Source of the DNA: Nocardia rosealba
Lineage (GTDB): Bacteria > Actinomycetota > Actinomycetes > Mycobacteriales > Mycobacteriaceae
Reading direction: 5' to 3'
Length of the DNA stretch: 64,000 nucleotides
Assembly: GCF_020216065.1 (NCBI RefSeq)
Contig: NZ_JAIWNA010000002.1
Coordinates: 806,001 to 870,000 of the forward strand
The first letter of the stretch is position 1, and every line of letters starts with the position of its first letter. A model generated the notes under the pieces. That model was not told the DNA's origin and made no database searches. It saw only the letters and a list, made by a program, of their open reading frames with translations. The translations under genes were made by a program, and so were the position numbers. Below, in pieces: positions 1 to 7,600 of the stretch.

Positions 1-1046
1 GATGTGGTGCGGTTCCTACCGGATCCGTCGTCAACGGACTGTGCGTCACCGACGATGTGGACGGCATCGAGCAGTTGTGCGACACCGAGACCGCATACGG
101 CACAACGGATGCCGTACGCGTGGAGCAACCGCGCGCGGAACTCGGCCGAGTGAACGCGATTTCGGGTGTACTCGGCACGGTCGGGGAGCCGCGCACCGAT
201 CTGATCCGGCAGGTCGTTGTCGATGGCGAGCATGAATCGACGACGTTCTATGTCGTCGGCGACGACATAGACGGGAAAGATCGGCACGTAGGCCCCGTGG
301 CCGATCATCCGGAACAGGATCAACGGAAGTTTCAGTTCCAGTGCCTTGCGCAGCTTCTGGTTGTCGCCGTGGATCGTTCCGGACCGATAGGCGTAACCGA
401 ACCCCGAGTCGCCATACTCCTCGTCGCTGGAGTCTCGGCCCCCGCGGGACATCACCGACAGGGTGGCGAGCATTCCGCGTGGATTGCGGATTCCACGATT
501 GCGGTCGACGAGGGGGAGCGAAGTGCCGTCGATGGTGAAATTTATCAAGTCGGCCCGATTCAGAGCGCCCCGCTGGTCAACAGTTTCTCTTAGACGGCGG
601 AAGATTTTCTGCCGCAGAGCCGCTTCGACACTGACCGCATCAGCGGAGTCAGTTCGGTCGATCACCGAATTCCCATCGCGCGCCCGCTCGTCGGTGGGAC
701 GTGTGGGCGGGGTCGGGTGGGTGGGTTGGTGATCGACAGTGCTGGCCAGTTCGTTCTGCAACTGCGCCCACCGCGTACGCCACCGCTGGACCACCGCCAT
801 GAGCAGAGCTGGATTGCAGTGCGGGTTCTCGTATCGCGATAGTGCGCGTACGAAAACTCTGACGGTGTCCCATCGCGGCCGGCTCTTGCCGCTCAGAAGG
901 TTACTGATGCTGCCTTGGGAGATGGCGGTTCCGTCTTCGGCTGTGAGCTTGGCGATCCGCGCATAGGCCGGACTGCCCGCCTCGATCCACCGTTCCTTCA
1001 CCTCTCTGCTGAACTGCTGGAGAGCTGGATGGGGTGTTCGGGCCAC
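1..1046 (-). CDS. HTH-HNH fusion nuclease, 3' end missing (runs off left edge)
   Basis: I translated this frame directly: it stays open from a GTG at 1046 to base 1 (348 codons plus 2 bases). The GTG has a good ribosome site, GAGGAG, five bases upstream. Residues 1 to about 85 look like a helix-turn-helix domain of the actinobacterial XRE-like kind (ISQGSISNLLSGKSRPRWDT). A variable linker follows. The last third visible resembles the HNH_2 restriction-type nuclease family: an R-x-R-V-H-x-x-E-F-R stretch, then CAVCG and LLDAVHIVGD, which would be the zinc Cys pair and the first catalytic His. The remaining nuclease residues lie outside the window. Likely role: a modification- or invader-directed endonuclease with its own DNA-reading domain; this is inference. 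It has no partner methylase in view. Confidence 0.8.
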   Translation of the reverse strand, partial: MARTPHPALQQFSREVKERWIEAGSPAYARIAKLTAEDGTAISQGSISNLLSGKSRPRWDTVRVFVRALSRYENPHCNPALLMAVVQRWRTRWAQLQNELASTVDHQPTHPTPPTRPTDERARDGNSVIDRTDSADAVSVEAALRQKIFRRLRETVDQRGALNRADLINFTIDGTSLPLVDRNRGIRNPRGMLATLSVMSRGGRDSSDEEYGDSGFGYAYRSGTIHGDNQKLRKALELKLPLILFRMIGHGAYVPIFPVYVVADDIERRRFMLAIDNDLPDQIGARLPDRAEYTRNRVHSAEFRARLLHAYGIRCAVCGLGVAQLLDAVHIVGDAQSVDDGSGRNRTT

Positions 1047-1091
1047 TGCCGCTCCTCGCTTCGCGCTGCCCCCGGATGGAGGCTGATGCAC

Positions 1092-1120
1092 AGGCTAACC
1101 GGTTCTGCAGTGGTGTTCAA
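1092..1120 (-). promoter_or_regulatory. Promoter of the HTH-HNH gene with direct repeats
   Basis: Read on the minus strand, TTGAAC (1120-1115) and TAGCCT (1097-1092) form a -35/-10 pair with a 17-base spacer, placing the transcript start near 1085 and a leader of about 40 bases before the GTG at 1046. The heptamer GTTCAAT occurs twice on the plus strand (1115-1121 and 1125-1131), 10 bases apart, over the -35. Such phasing suggests a regulator site, perhaps for the gene's own HTH domain. Confidence 0.5.
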
Positions 1121-1249
1121 TCTCGTTCAATTTGGTGGTCATATCGAAGAGCTGGTGGCATTGTGTCGATCATGAGTTCGAACCGGCCGGGAAGGTCCCC
1201 AGCATCCTCGATCCGGCAGCGCCGCAACCGATTCGGAAACGGAGCGCAT

Positions 1250-1393
1250 ATGTTGGACCTTGGTGCGCTGATGTCGATCATGATCGGCTTCTCGGTGATC
1301 TACCTGGTCGCCGGGGCCACGGCATTGGTGCCGGTGGCCTCGGCAACAATGGCGCTCTATTCCCTGTGGAAGGGGCGAAACGCCAAGCTGTAG
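1250..1393 (+). CDS. Small single-helix membrane protein
   Basis: A 47-residue frame beginning at the ATG at 1250 (GGAG five bases upstream) encodes MLDLGALMSIMIGFSVIYLV followed by an Ala/Val/Thr-rich hydrophobic stretch and a short basic end (WKGRNAKL). It would be one long or two short membrane segments with a cytosolic positive tail. An upstream extension in the same frame has non-hydrophobic Arg-rich composition and is not believed. No family is recognised and the gene stands alone between two minus-strand units. Confidence 0.45.
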   Translation: MLDLGALMSIMIGFSVIYLVAGATALVPVASATMALYSLWKGRNAKL

Positions 1394-1481
1394 CGGCGAA
1401 CGCTCACAGGCGTTACACGCCCGCTGCGGTGACACCGGCGCGCGGACGAAGGTGGCGGTGCGGCTTCTGTTCTGGACCCTG

Positions 1482-2150
1482 TTATTGCTCGCGCAGGCGT
1501 GCGATCTCGTCCTCGAGTTCCTGGTTTCGCCGACGTAGCTGCTCGATCTCCTCGGTCAGTGGTGCGCGGGCGAGGCGAAGTGATTCGGCCATGCGTTCAC
1601 TGCTGTATTTCACCGGGATGTTCTTGATGCAGTTGCGGTCGAGGGCTTCGACGCGGATCCGGAACGCCCGGTCACAGCGTGTGCGGATGACACCCTCGTC
1701 GGTGGTGAGCATCTGTTCGATGAACCCGGGATCGTCGGCACGCTCGATGATCTCGGCACGACCGAACACCTTCACCCGGGTGCGGGTCGGGTAGTCGATG
1801 AAGAACAGCGCCACCCGGTCGTCGTGATCGAGATTGCCGAGGGTGACGAACTGCTGATTACCGGAGTAGTCGCCCAAGGCGATCGTCCACGAATCGAGAA
1901 CCTTCACGAAACCGGGCGGGCCACCCCGGTGCTGCAGGTAAGGCCAGCCCGACGGCGTGACGGTCGCGATGAACAGCGAGTCGGTGGACCGGATCAGCGC
2001 AGCCGTCGGCCCGTCCAATTCCTCGGGCTCGCCCGTGTTGTCACCGACGGCCATCTGGTCGCGGTACCAATTGATACTGCCGGTAGCGCTTTGGCGTTGC
2101 GCGCTGGCCTCGGAGAATGCGATGGCGCCGTAACGGGTGGGGTTGTTCAT
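1482..2150 (-). CDS. Pyridoxamine 5'-phosphate oxidase-like flavin-binding protein
   Basis: A 222-residue protein of the split-barrel FMN/F420-binding superfamily (pyridoxamine 5'-phosphate oxidase related). The core, roughly residues 40-165, has the expected pattern: SDSLFIATVTPSGWPYLQHR strand pair, a GNLDHDDRVALFFIDYP segment and VKVFGRAEII. The last 35 residues (LTEEIEQLRRRNQELEDEIA) form a clear heptad coiled coil, an unusual extension that may drive oligomerisation. Substrate is unknown. It is the last gene of a TetR-DoxX-oxidase operon, 14 bases after the DoxX gene. GAGG lies just before the ATG. Confidence 0.8.
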   Translation of the reverse strand: MNNPTRYGAIAFSEASAQRQSATGSINWYRDQMAVGDNTGEPEELDGPTAALIRSTDSLFIATVTPSGWPYLQHRGGPPGFVKVLDSWTIALGDYSGNQQFVTLGNLDHDDRVALFFIDYPTRTRVKVFGRAEIIERADDPGFIEQMLTTDEGVIRTRCDRAFRIRVEALDRNCIKNIPVKYSSERMAESLRLARAPLTEEIEQLRRRNQELEDEIARLREQ

Positions 2151-2164
2151 TCCTCGATTTCACC

Positions 2165-2521
2165 TCACACCACGTATGTGATCGCCGCCGCCACCGACAG
2201 GGCCAGCATGCCGAGGCAGTTGATCCAGAACTCCGATCCGAGGAACCTGGCCCGGTAGTGGGCGATTGCGGCGCACACGAAATAGCCGACCACGGCGACC
2301 GCGGTGGCGAACCCGGCACCGGGATACTTCAATCCGACAAGGAGCCCGGCTGTGGCCGCGAGCTTGATGGTGATCAGCGTCCACCACCAGTCGCGGGGAA
2401 AGCGGACGCCGTCGAGGCATCGCTGGATGAACATCGGTGGACGCACGGACATGAGCGCGTCCGAGAACAGGGAAAGCGCGAGTAGTGCTGGTAGCCACCA
2501 TGGTTGGGGAGCGTGGATCAT
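2165..2521 (-). CDS. DoxX-like membrane protein
   Basis: 118 residues with four predicted membrane helices (residues about 8-25, 45-65, 70-90 and 98-117). The pattern WWWTLITIKLAATAGLLVGL followed by a PGAGFATA segment is typical of the DoxX-like family often found with oxidoreductases in actinomycetes. Its ATG overlaps the stop of the upstream TetR gene (ATGA, 2518-2521), so the two are translationally coupled. Function in the family is poorly defined; a link to quinone or redox stress is only suggested by the flavin protein downstream. Confidence 0.75.
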   Translation of the reverse strand: MIHAPQPWWLPALLALSLFSDALMSVRPPMFIQRCLDGVRFPRDWWWTLITIKLAATAGLLVGLKYPGAGFATAVAVVGYFVCAAIAHYRARFLGSEFWINCLGMLALSVAAAITYVV

Positions 2522-3120
2522 CGGTTTCCTTGCGGGTGTGTGATGACGAATTCGATGGTCTGTCGTAGTTGCTCGGCCGCCTCTTGCATCGCGATGGCAC
2601 CGCTGGCAGCGGTCATCAGCAAGCCGAGGTAGGCGAGGTAGATGGTCCGGGCGCCCTGACCGACCTGGCTGCTGGGCAGCGCCGACCGAGCGAGCACGGT
2701 TTCGAGTTCACCCAGCAGAGCCAGCGCGAGGTCCCGGAAGATCACCGACTCGTGGGTTCCACGGACGAGGATCGCCAGATACTCGCGTGAGAGCTCGGAA
2801 TCGAGCGCGAAGTATCCGACGAAGGGCTCGAAGAGCCTCAGCACGTCCTCGGTGGTCGCGGTCGTCGGTGACGGGGCGGGTTCGGTGTGCCTGCTGGTGT
2901 GCACCGAGGTGATCCAGTTCTCGAAGATCGAGACGAGCAGCGCGTCCTTTTCGCCGGCCGCCATAACGGTCCCGGTACTGACGTTCGCCTCGGCGGCGAT
3001 CTGTCGGATGGTGGTTGCCTTGAAGCCCTGGGCGCGGAACAGCCGTTCGGCTGCCGCCAAGACCTTCTGACGCGTCGCTGCTTGTTGCGCCGACCGCGAC
3101 TGAACATGTTCACTGAACAT
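2518..3120 (-). CDS. TetR-family transcriptional regulator
   Basis: About 200 residues from the ATG at 3120. The N-terminal HTH is clear: VLAAAERLFRAQGFKATTIR then QIAAEANVSTGTV, where a small residue plus MAAGEKDALL replaces the usual YYHFGSKEELL. The remainder is a helical ligand-binding domain. A frame extension to 3213 exists but its Arg/Cys-rich residues are not TetR-like. Two 12-base palindromes sit exactly on the chosen start, so the protein probably represses its own operon (TetR, DoxX, flavin protein) by blocking transcript start or ribosome access. Confidence 0.85.
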   Translation of the reverse strand: MFSEHVQSRSAQQAATRQKVLAAAERLFRAQGFKATTIRQIAAEANVSTGTVMAAGEKDALLVSIFENWITSVHTSRHTEPAPSPTTATTEDVLRLFEPFVGYFALDSELSREYLAILVRGTHESVIFRDLALALLGELETVLARSALPSSQVGQGARTIYLAYLGLLMTAASGAIAMQEAAEQLRQTIEFVITHPQGNR

Positions 3121-3125
3121 GTTCA
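3101..3125. promoter_or_regulatory. Tandem perfect palindromes over TetR start (operator)
   Basis: TGAACATGTTCA occurs twice, at 3101-3112 and 3114-3125, separated by one base; each copy is a perfect 12-base palindrome. They straddle the TetR ATG at 3120. A paired palindrome at the gene's own start is the classic layout of a TetR operator. Confidence 0.7.
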
Positions 3126-3383
3126 GGACCTTACACCGTGGTGGCCCGCAGGCGCAACCACAATCTCGTCGGCCGATCCGCGAGGCTGCCGGCAGTCGGC
3201 GGAAACTCGCCACCGGTGTGCCACTTCAAATGCCGAGCCGCCAAAATCGCCGCACATGGCCGCGATTGGTACCTCCGTACAACCGCGCACAGTTTTCGGC
3301 CGCTTTCGTCGCAGTTACGTATCGTCAACTGCTACCAAACGTAAACGGAATAAAGTCGAGCTCGCGAGGGGCGGACCGGATTC

Positions 3384-3418
3384 CTGACCGCCGATAATGT
3401 TCACTTATCGGTGGTCAG
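3384..3418. repeat. 14-bp stem hairpin in a divergent intergenic region
   Basis: CTGACCGCCGATAA (3384-3397) pairs with TTATCGGTGGTCAG (3405-3418) across a 7-base loop, with one G-U pair in RNA. It lies between the TetR operon and the divergent coiled-coil gene, so it does not terminate either of them. No T-run follows on either strand. The rest of 3126-3500 is relatively AT-rich and shows no convincing gene. Confidence 0.6.
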
Positions 3419-3502
3419 AACGGCGGCCAGGAGAACGGAGTCTTCCCGGGACGACACGGTTTCCGTTTCGTGCAATACGTAACTAAACAACGAAACAAAC
3501 GC

Positions 3503-3508
3503 TACGAT
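3503..3508 (+). promoter_or_regulatory. -10 box for leaderless coiled-coil gene
   Basis: TACGAT ends six bases before the GTG at 3515, so the transcript would start at or next to the start codon. No ribosome site precedes the GTG. This supports 3515 as the start and a leaderless mRNA. Confidence 0.55.
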
Positions 3509-3514
3509 TCTCTC

Positions 3515-4666
3515 GTGTCGAGCGTCTGCAACTACCCAGGATGTGCCCGTCCCATCACCCGCAACGGTGGCCCCGGCCGACCGTCGGAATACTGCGACCA
3601 CCCCGACCACACCCGGTGGCGTGCGTGGCGGGAAAGGCAACGACAGCAACAAGAGTCGATGGGTGGGGGAGAAACCGTCACTGTGACGGCTGTGCAGGGG
3701 CCGGTGACCGTCGCGCGGTTGCGGGCCGACGAGTTGCTCGGACAGTTCCGTGGGTTGACCGAGCAACTGGGAACCACGCTGAACGCCGCGGTTGCGGAAC
3801 TGGCGACGATCGGCGATCCGTCGGTCGCCGAGGCGCAGGTCCAGGCAGTGCAGGCGGATGCCGCGCAGCGGATTGCCGAGGCGGACGTGAAAGTGGTTGC
3901 CGCCGAACAGGCGCGGCGGGAGGCGGAGGAAGCGCGGGCGTCCGCGGAATCGGCCGCCGAGGACGCGGCAAGTGTGGCCGAGCAAGCCGAGCAGCTCATC
4001 ACCGCCGCGCAGACCGCTCGCGACGAAGCGCTGGCCGAGCTGGAGCGTCTCACCAAGCAGGCCGCCGACGACGTGTTCGCCGCCCGCAGCGCCGCCGAAG
4101 CACAGGTGCGTCAGGCCGAACGCGAGGCTGCCGAAAGAATCGAACGCATCCGCGAAGAAGCTGCCGAGGAGGTGGCGCGCGCCGAGCAACGCGCCGACAC
4201 CGAGATCACTCAGGTGCGCCGCGACGCCGAAGCCCGGATCAACGCCGCCCATGCCGAACGCGATCTCGCCGTGCAGCGGGCCGCCGATGCCGACCGGGCG
4301 ACCCAGCGGGCCGAACTCGCCGCCGCCGAACGGGTCGAAGCCGCCAACGAGGCCCGTGAGGAGTGGCGTCGAGCCCGCGCGGAATTGGAGACGACCCGTA
4401 CCGAACTCGACCGCACCCGAAGCGAATTGGCGGAGCTGCGACGCACCACCGCCACCGAGGCCGAGGCCCGCCGCGTCGAATCCGAAGCGGCACTCGAGCG
4501 GGTCAGAGCCGAAACCGCCGAACGCCTCGCCGCCCTCGACGCCGCCCGCGCGCAAACCCTGGCCCGCGCCGAACGCGCCGAACGCCAACTCGACGAACTC
4601 CTCGCCGCCACCCGGTCCACGGATACGGCCGGGGTATCGGCAGCGGCGATCAGCACACTCGACTAG
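3515..4666 (+). CDS. Coiled-coil protein with N-terminal Cys/His motif
   Basis: 383 residues from GTG 3515. The first 40 residues hold a compact metal-site candidate: CNYPGCARPI, then YCDHPDHTRW, giving three Cys and two His in a small knuckle. From about residue 95 to 365 the protein is an almost unbroken Ala/Glu/Arg-rich coiled coil (for example AEREAAERIERIREEAAEEV), a composition like KfrA or DivIVA-type filament proteins. It could be a DNA-binding or scaffolding protein; no catalytic domain is visible. Homologous architectures are known as hypothetical proteins in actinomycetes and on their plasmids. A long frame on the other strand is an artefact of the GC-rich repetitive codons. Confidence 0.75.
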   Translation: MSSVCNYPGCARPITRNGGPGRPSEYCDHPDHTRWRAWRERQRQQQESMGGGETVTVTAVQGPVTVARLRADELLGQFRGLTEQLGTTLNAAVAELATIGDPSVAEAQVQAVQADAAQRIAEADVKVVAAEQARREAEEARASAESAAEDAASVAEQAEQLITAAQTARDEALAELERLTKQAADDVFAARSAAEAQVRQAEREAAERIERIREEAAEEVARAEQRADTEITQVRRDAEARINAAHAERDLAVQRAADADRATQRAELAAAERVEAANEAREEWRRARAELETTRTELDRTRSELAELRRTTATEAEARRVESEAALERVRAETAERLAALDAARAQTLARAERAERQLDELLAATRSTDTAGVSAAAISTLD

Positions 4667-4677
4667 CGTCAGCGCAC

Positions 4678-4863
4678 ATGACCGAGCAGCCCGGACCCTT
4701 GGAGACGACCCGCGAATTCGCGGCCGTCGACCTCGCCGACATGTTGAACGACGACGACACCTACACCGGACCGTCGTCCCGCACCAGAATCATCGCGATC
4801 GTGGTGGTCGCGGCCCTACTGCTCGGCGCCGCGGCCACCACCCTCGCGCTACTTCTGGCCTGA
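4678..4863 (+). CDS. Small single-pass membrane protein
   Basis: 61 residues: an acidic N-terminus (MTEQPGPLETTREF, then ADMLNDDDTY) followed by one membrane helix (IIAIVVVAALLLGAAATTLA) that ends the protein. TAGCGT at 4664-4669 sits 8 bases before the ATG, consistent with a leaderless transcript separate from, or in addition to, read-through from the coiled-coil gene 12 bases upstream. Function unknown; such tail-anchored small proteins are common in actinomycetes. Confidence 0.6.
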   Translation: MTEQPGPLETTREFAAVDLADMLNDDDTYTGPSSRTRIIAIVVVAALLLGAAATTLALLLA

Positions 4864-4886
4864 CCCCGCCGACACCTCGGCCCGCG

Positions 4887-6596
4887 CTACGCGGGCCGGT
4901 CCAGCGGCGTGTCCGGATCCCCCGAGTGCCGCAGCGCGATGATCTGCTGCGGCGCCCAATAGATGCGCCCGAACTCGAACTCCTGATACCGGCCGTCGTC
5001 GTGGGTGACCTCGTCGGACGCCGGCCAGCCGAGTTCACCGTTCTCGAAACCCGATGCCCGCCAGCGTTCACCGATCGCGCCGTGCACCCGGTAGGCGGGC
5101 TGCCCGGCGCGCCGGTAGATCGCGCCGCCCTGAAATGCCTGTGCCACAGCGGGTCCCGTGCCACGCGGATCGGGCAACTGAGCGTGTTCGGCGATCGGGT
5201 AACCGAGCACCCCGGCCTCCCAGCCTGATTCGGCGTATCTGGTCATGATCGCGGTCGGGATGGCGAAGGCGCCGGTGGACGGGTGCCAGTACACGTAGCC
5301 GTGTTCGAACTCCGCGAAGCGGCCGAGCCCGTCCGGTGTGGCGATCTCGCCGTCCGTGCGCCGGGCACCCAGCCACGGCGAGGCCGCCGCTCGATCATCG
5401 ATGGCATTGGGGCGCGCCCCCGCGAAACCCGCCACGTGCGAGGCGAAGACGTCCCACGGAAAGTTCGGCCCCACATCGGTGTGCGAGCCGATGCCGAGGG
5501 CCCTCGTCACATAGTTGTGGTCGCTGATGCCCTCGGCCACGTGATACGGCGGCGCGATCACCTGAGTGGAGTACCCGTGGCGGTGGGCGCTGTGAACGGC
5601 GAGGTAGGCCGCGATCCGCAGGTCACCGTCGATGGCCAGCCACTGCTCGCGCGACCAGGCGACGCGGCTCCCCGCGAAACACAGATTCACCGTGAACGGA
5701 TTGGCCGACAACACCGACCACGCGGCCAGCTCCTCGGGCACCACCCGCGCCACCACACCGTCGCGCAGCGTGTAGTGGTACGACACCCCGTTGGACGGGT
5801 TGTTGAGATAGGCGGCAAGGGATTCGGCGGTGCCGTTGCCTTCCTGGGTGTGCAACAGGAAGTTGGTGATGCGTGCGCCGTCGCGCGGTGAGTGCGACGG
5901 GCCGAGGCGGTCGAGCTCGGTGAACTGCGGAATCGTCACGGAACGGTCCTTACTCCACTGGCCGAAATCGGGGGCGAGAATGTCGTTGACGTCGACGTGG
6001 GTGCCGTCGATGAGCGGCCCGGGATTGCTCGGGGTGTCGATCACCCGCTGGTACAGCACCGCGCGTGGTTCGCGTTCGGTTCCCGACCACGCCCGCGTCT
6101 GCCAGGCCCAGCTGAATTCGCCGCGGGTGCCGATCACCCCGTCCTCGACGGCCCACGCGCACACCCGCGAGTGCCCGTAGATTCCGGTCCACGCCACGCC
6201 GAGCACCGCGTTGACCCCGCGGAAGAATTCGACGGCGGTGTTGTTCCACTGCGCCAGCGAGATGTCCTCGTCGACGGCGAAGAAGATCGGTGCCTCGCGT
6301 GGTGCACCGAGACTCAGATGGGTGGCAAGGGCCTGTTCGGCCATGCGCCTGCCACCGTCGAACCCGGTGGTCCAGTCCGAGGGGGTCGGGTCACCCGGTT
6401 TGCCGTACTGCCAGATCGACACGATGTCGAGTCCCGCCGCCGCGAGGGCCCGGGCGTAGTCGGCGGTGATCGGTTTGGCCCCGAAATTCGCACCGGGTCT
6501 GCTCGGCGACACGTAGGCGAGCACAGCCGAATGACCTGCTTCGGCGATGGCCGCCGGGTTGATGAGCCGCGCCGCGAAATCGACAGCGGTAGACAT
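4887..6596 (-). CDS. DUF1906 / N-acetylmuramoyl-L-alanine amidase with LGFP repeats
   Basis: 569 residues from the ATG at 6596 (a G-rich ribosome site 5-9 bases upstream; an extension to 6731 is rejected because it lacks domain sequence). Order of domains: an Rv2525c-like glycoside-hydrolase fold (DUF1906) over about residues 1-205, with AVLAYVSP, DIVSIWQYG and IFFAVDED motifs; an amidase_2/PGRP-like domain around 235-390 with NFLLHTQEGNGTAESLAAYL, VSYHYTLRDG and a later DHNYVT, giving His ligands for zinc; then three LGFP repeats (WEAGVLGYP and NGELGWPASDE are two), which bind cell wall. No classical signal peptide is seen although its targets are extracellular. Likely role: peptidoglycan remodelling or lysis. 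Confidence 0.85.
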   Translation of the reverse strand: MSTAVDFAARLINPAAIAEAGHSAVLAYVSPSRPGANFGAKPITADYARALAAAGLDIVSIWQYGKPGDPTPSDWTTGFDGGRRMAEQALATHLSLGAPREAPIFFAVDEDISLAQWNNTAVEFFRGVNAVLGVAWTGIYGHSRVCAWAVEDGVIGTRGEFSWAWQTRAWSGTEREPRAVLYQRVIDTPSNPGPLIDGTHVDVNDILAPDFGQWSKDRSVTIPQFTELDRLGPSHSPRDGARITNFLLHTQEGNGTAESLAAYLNNPSNGVSYHYTLRDGVVARVVPEELAAWSVLSANPFTVNLCFAGSRVAWSREQWLAIDGDLRIAAYLAVHSAHRHGYSTQVIAPPYHVAEGISDHNYVTRALGIGSHTDVGPNFPWDVFASHVAGFAGARPNAIDDRAAASPWLGARRTDGEIATPDGLGRFAEFEHGYVYWHPSTGAFAIPTAIMTRYAESGWEAGVLGYPIAEHAQLPDPRGTGPAVAQAFQGGAIYRRAGQPAYRVHGAIGERWRASGFENGELGWPASDEVTHDDGRYQEFEFGRIYWAPQQIIALRHSGDPDTPLDRPA

Positions 6597-6832
6597 GATG
6601 ACCCCCTGCATGACTGCGTATCCGATGGAATTCCGGGAAATGGTGGAACTACCGAGATGATTCACGCTTGTACCGACAACCGGCACGGGGTGACCGAGGA
6701 ACTCACCCTGGAATGATTCTAATCGAAACACTCACTGCGGCATCCTCATTCACCGATGCCGGGGGAGTACCCAGATCCGGGTCCGATTAGACGCGCGTAG
6801 TTTCACTCATCCACGCTGCGCTACCGGACGGC

Positions 6833-6838
6833 TAACCT
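6833..6838 (+). promoter_or_regulatory. -10 box of the lipid-enzyme operon
   Basis: TAACCT ends six bases before the ATG at 6845, predicting a leaderless mRNA that starts the four-gene operon. No Shine-Dalgarno sequence is present. The 230 bases between this operon and the divergent amidase gene show no other gene. Confidence 0.55.
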
Positions 6839-6844
6839 TTCGCC

Positions 6845-7600
6845 ATGGTGCCAGAGCTGTACTGGGGGATCCCGACGCACGGGTTCTTCGTCGCGCTCGG
6901 CGTCGCTGTCGCGGCCGTGGTTTTCGTCGCCGAATGCCGACGCCGTGACGCGCTGCGCGAGGAATCACTGGTGGCGGTGACCGGTGCGCTCGTCGGTGGG
7001 GCGATCGGCATGCGGTTGTCGAGTCTGGCCGAAACGCTCGATCCGCTCGAGAGCTGGCTCTTCGGTGCGCGCAGTGTGCTCGGTGGCCTGCTCGGCGCCT
7101 ATGTGGGTGTGCTCGTCGCCAAACGGATCATCGGCTACCGCGAACGCACCGGAGACCTGTTCGCCCCCGCTGTGGCGCTCGGGATGGCTGTCGGGCGTGT
7201 GGGCTGCCTGCTCACCGAGGCACCCGGTCGCCCGACCCGATTGCCGTGGGGCATCCACGCTCCGGGCACCGTGCCGCAATGTCCCGGCTGCGCGGCCGGC
7301 GTGGCGATGCATCCGAGCTTCGTCTACGAAATCCTGTTCCAGCTCACCGCGTTCGTGACGCTGTGGTGGCTACGTGACCGCATCACCACGCCCGGTGAGC
7401 TGTTCACGCTCTATGTGGGCGCGTATGCCGTCTTCCGGTTCCTCGTCGAGTTCACCCGCGCCAACGATACGGTGTGGCTGGATCTGACTCGCCCGCAATG
7501 GTTTCTGCTCCCTGGTCTCGTCCTGGTCGCGGTGCGTCTGAGCATCGGCTGTCGGCGCGGGTACTACGAGGGCGTTCTCCGACGAAAGGTCGCGGTATGA
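6845..7600 (+). CDS. Lgt-like prolipoprotein diacylglyceryl transferase homologue
   Basis: 251 residues, about seven membrane helices. It carries Lgt landmarks: GRVGC at 117-121 (the GR-x-G signature, with Cys where housekeeping Lgt has Asn), PTRLPWGI at 130-137, HPSFVYE at 156-162 and RFLVEFTR at 198-205. Lgt moves diacylglycerol from phosphatidylglycerol to lipoprotein Cys. This copy lacks the long C-terminal extension of mycobacterial Lgt and belongs to the divergent GRxGC branch, so its acceptor may not be a lipoprotein. It opens an operon with a Tes-like radical SAM enzyme; the ATG/TGA overlap at 7597-7600 couples it to the next gene. Confidence 0.8.
   Translation: MVPELYWGIPTHGFFVALGVAVAAVVFVAECRRRDALREESLVAVTGALVGGAIGMRLSSLAETLDPLESWLFGARSVLGGLLGAYVGVLVAKRIIGYRERTGDLFAPAVALGMAVGRVGCLLTEAPGRPTRLPWGIHAPGTVPQCPGCAAGVAMHPSFVYEILFQLTAFVTLWWLRDRITTPGELFTLYVGAYAVFRFLVEFTRANDTVWLDLTRPQWFLLPGLVLVAVRLSIGCRRGYYEGVLRRKVAV

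Noticed and set aside
57..593. Plus-strand 178-codon frame
   Set aside because: It mirrors the real HTH-HNH gene on the minus strand and has no recognisable domain.
3401..4588. Gly/Leu/Arg-rich 395-codon minus-strand frame
   Set aside because: Shadow of the coiled-coil gene; repetitive composition only.
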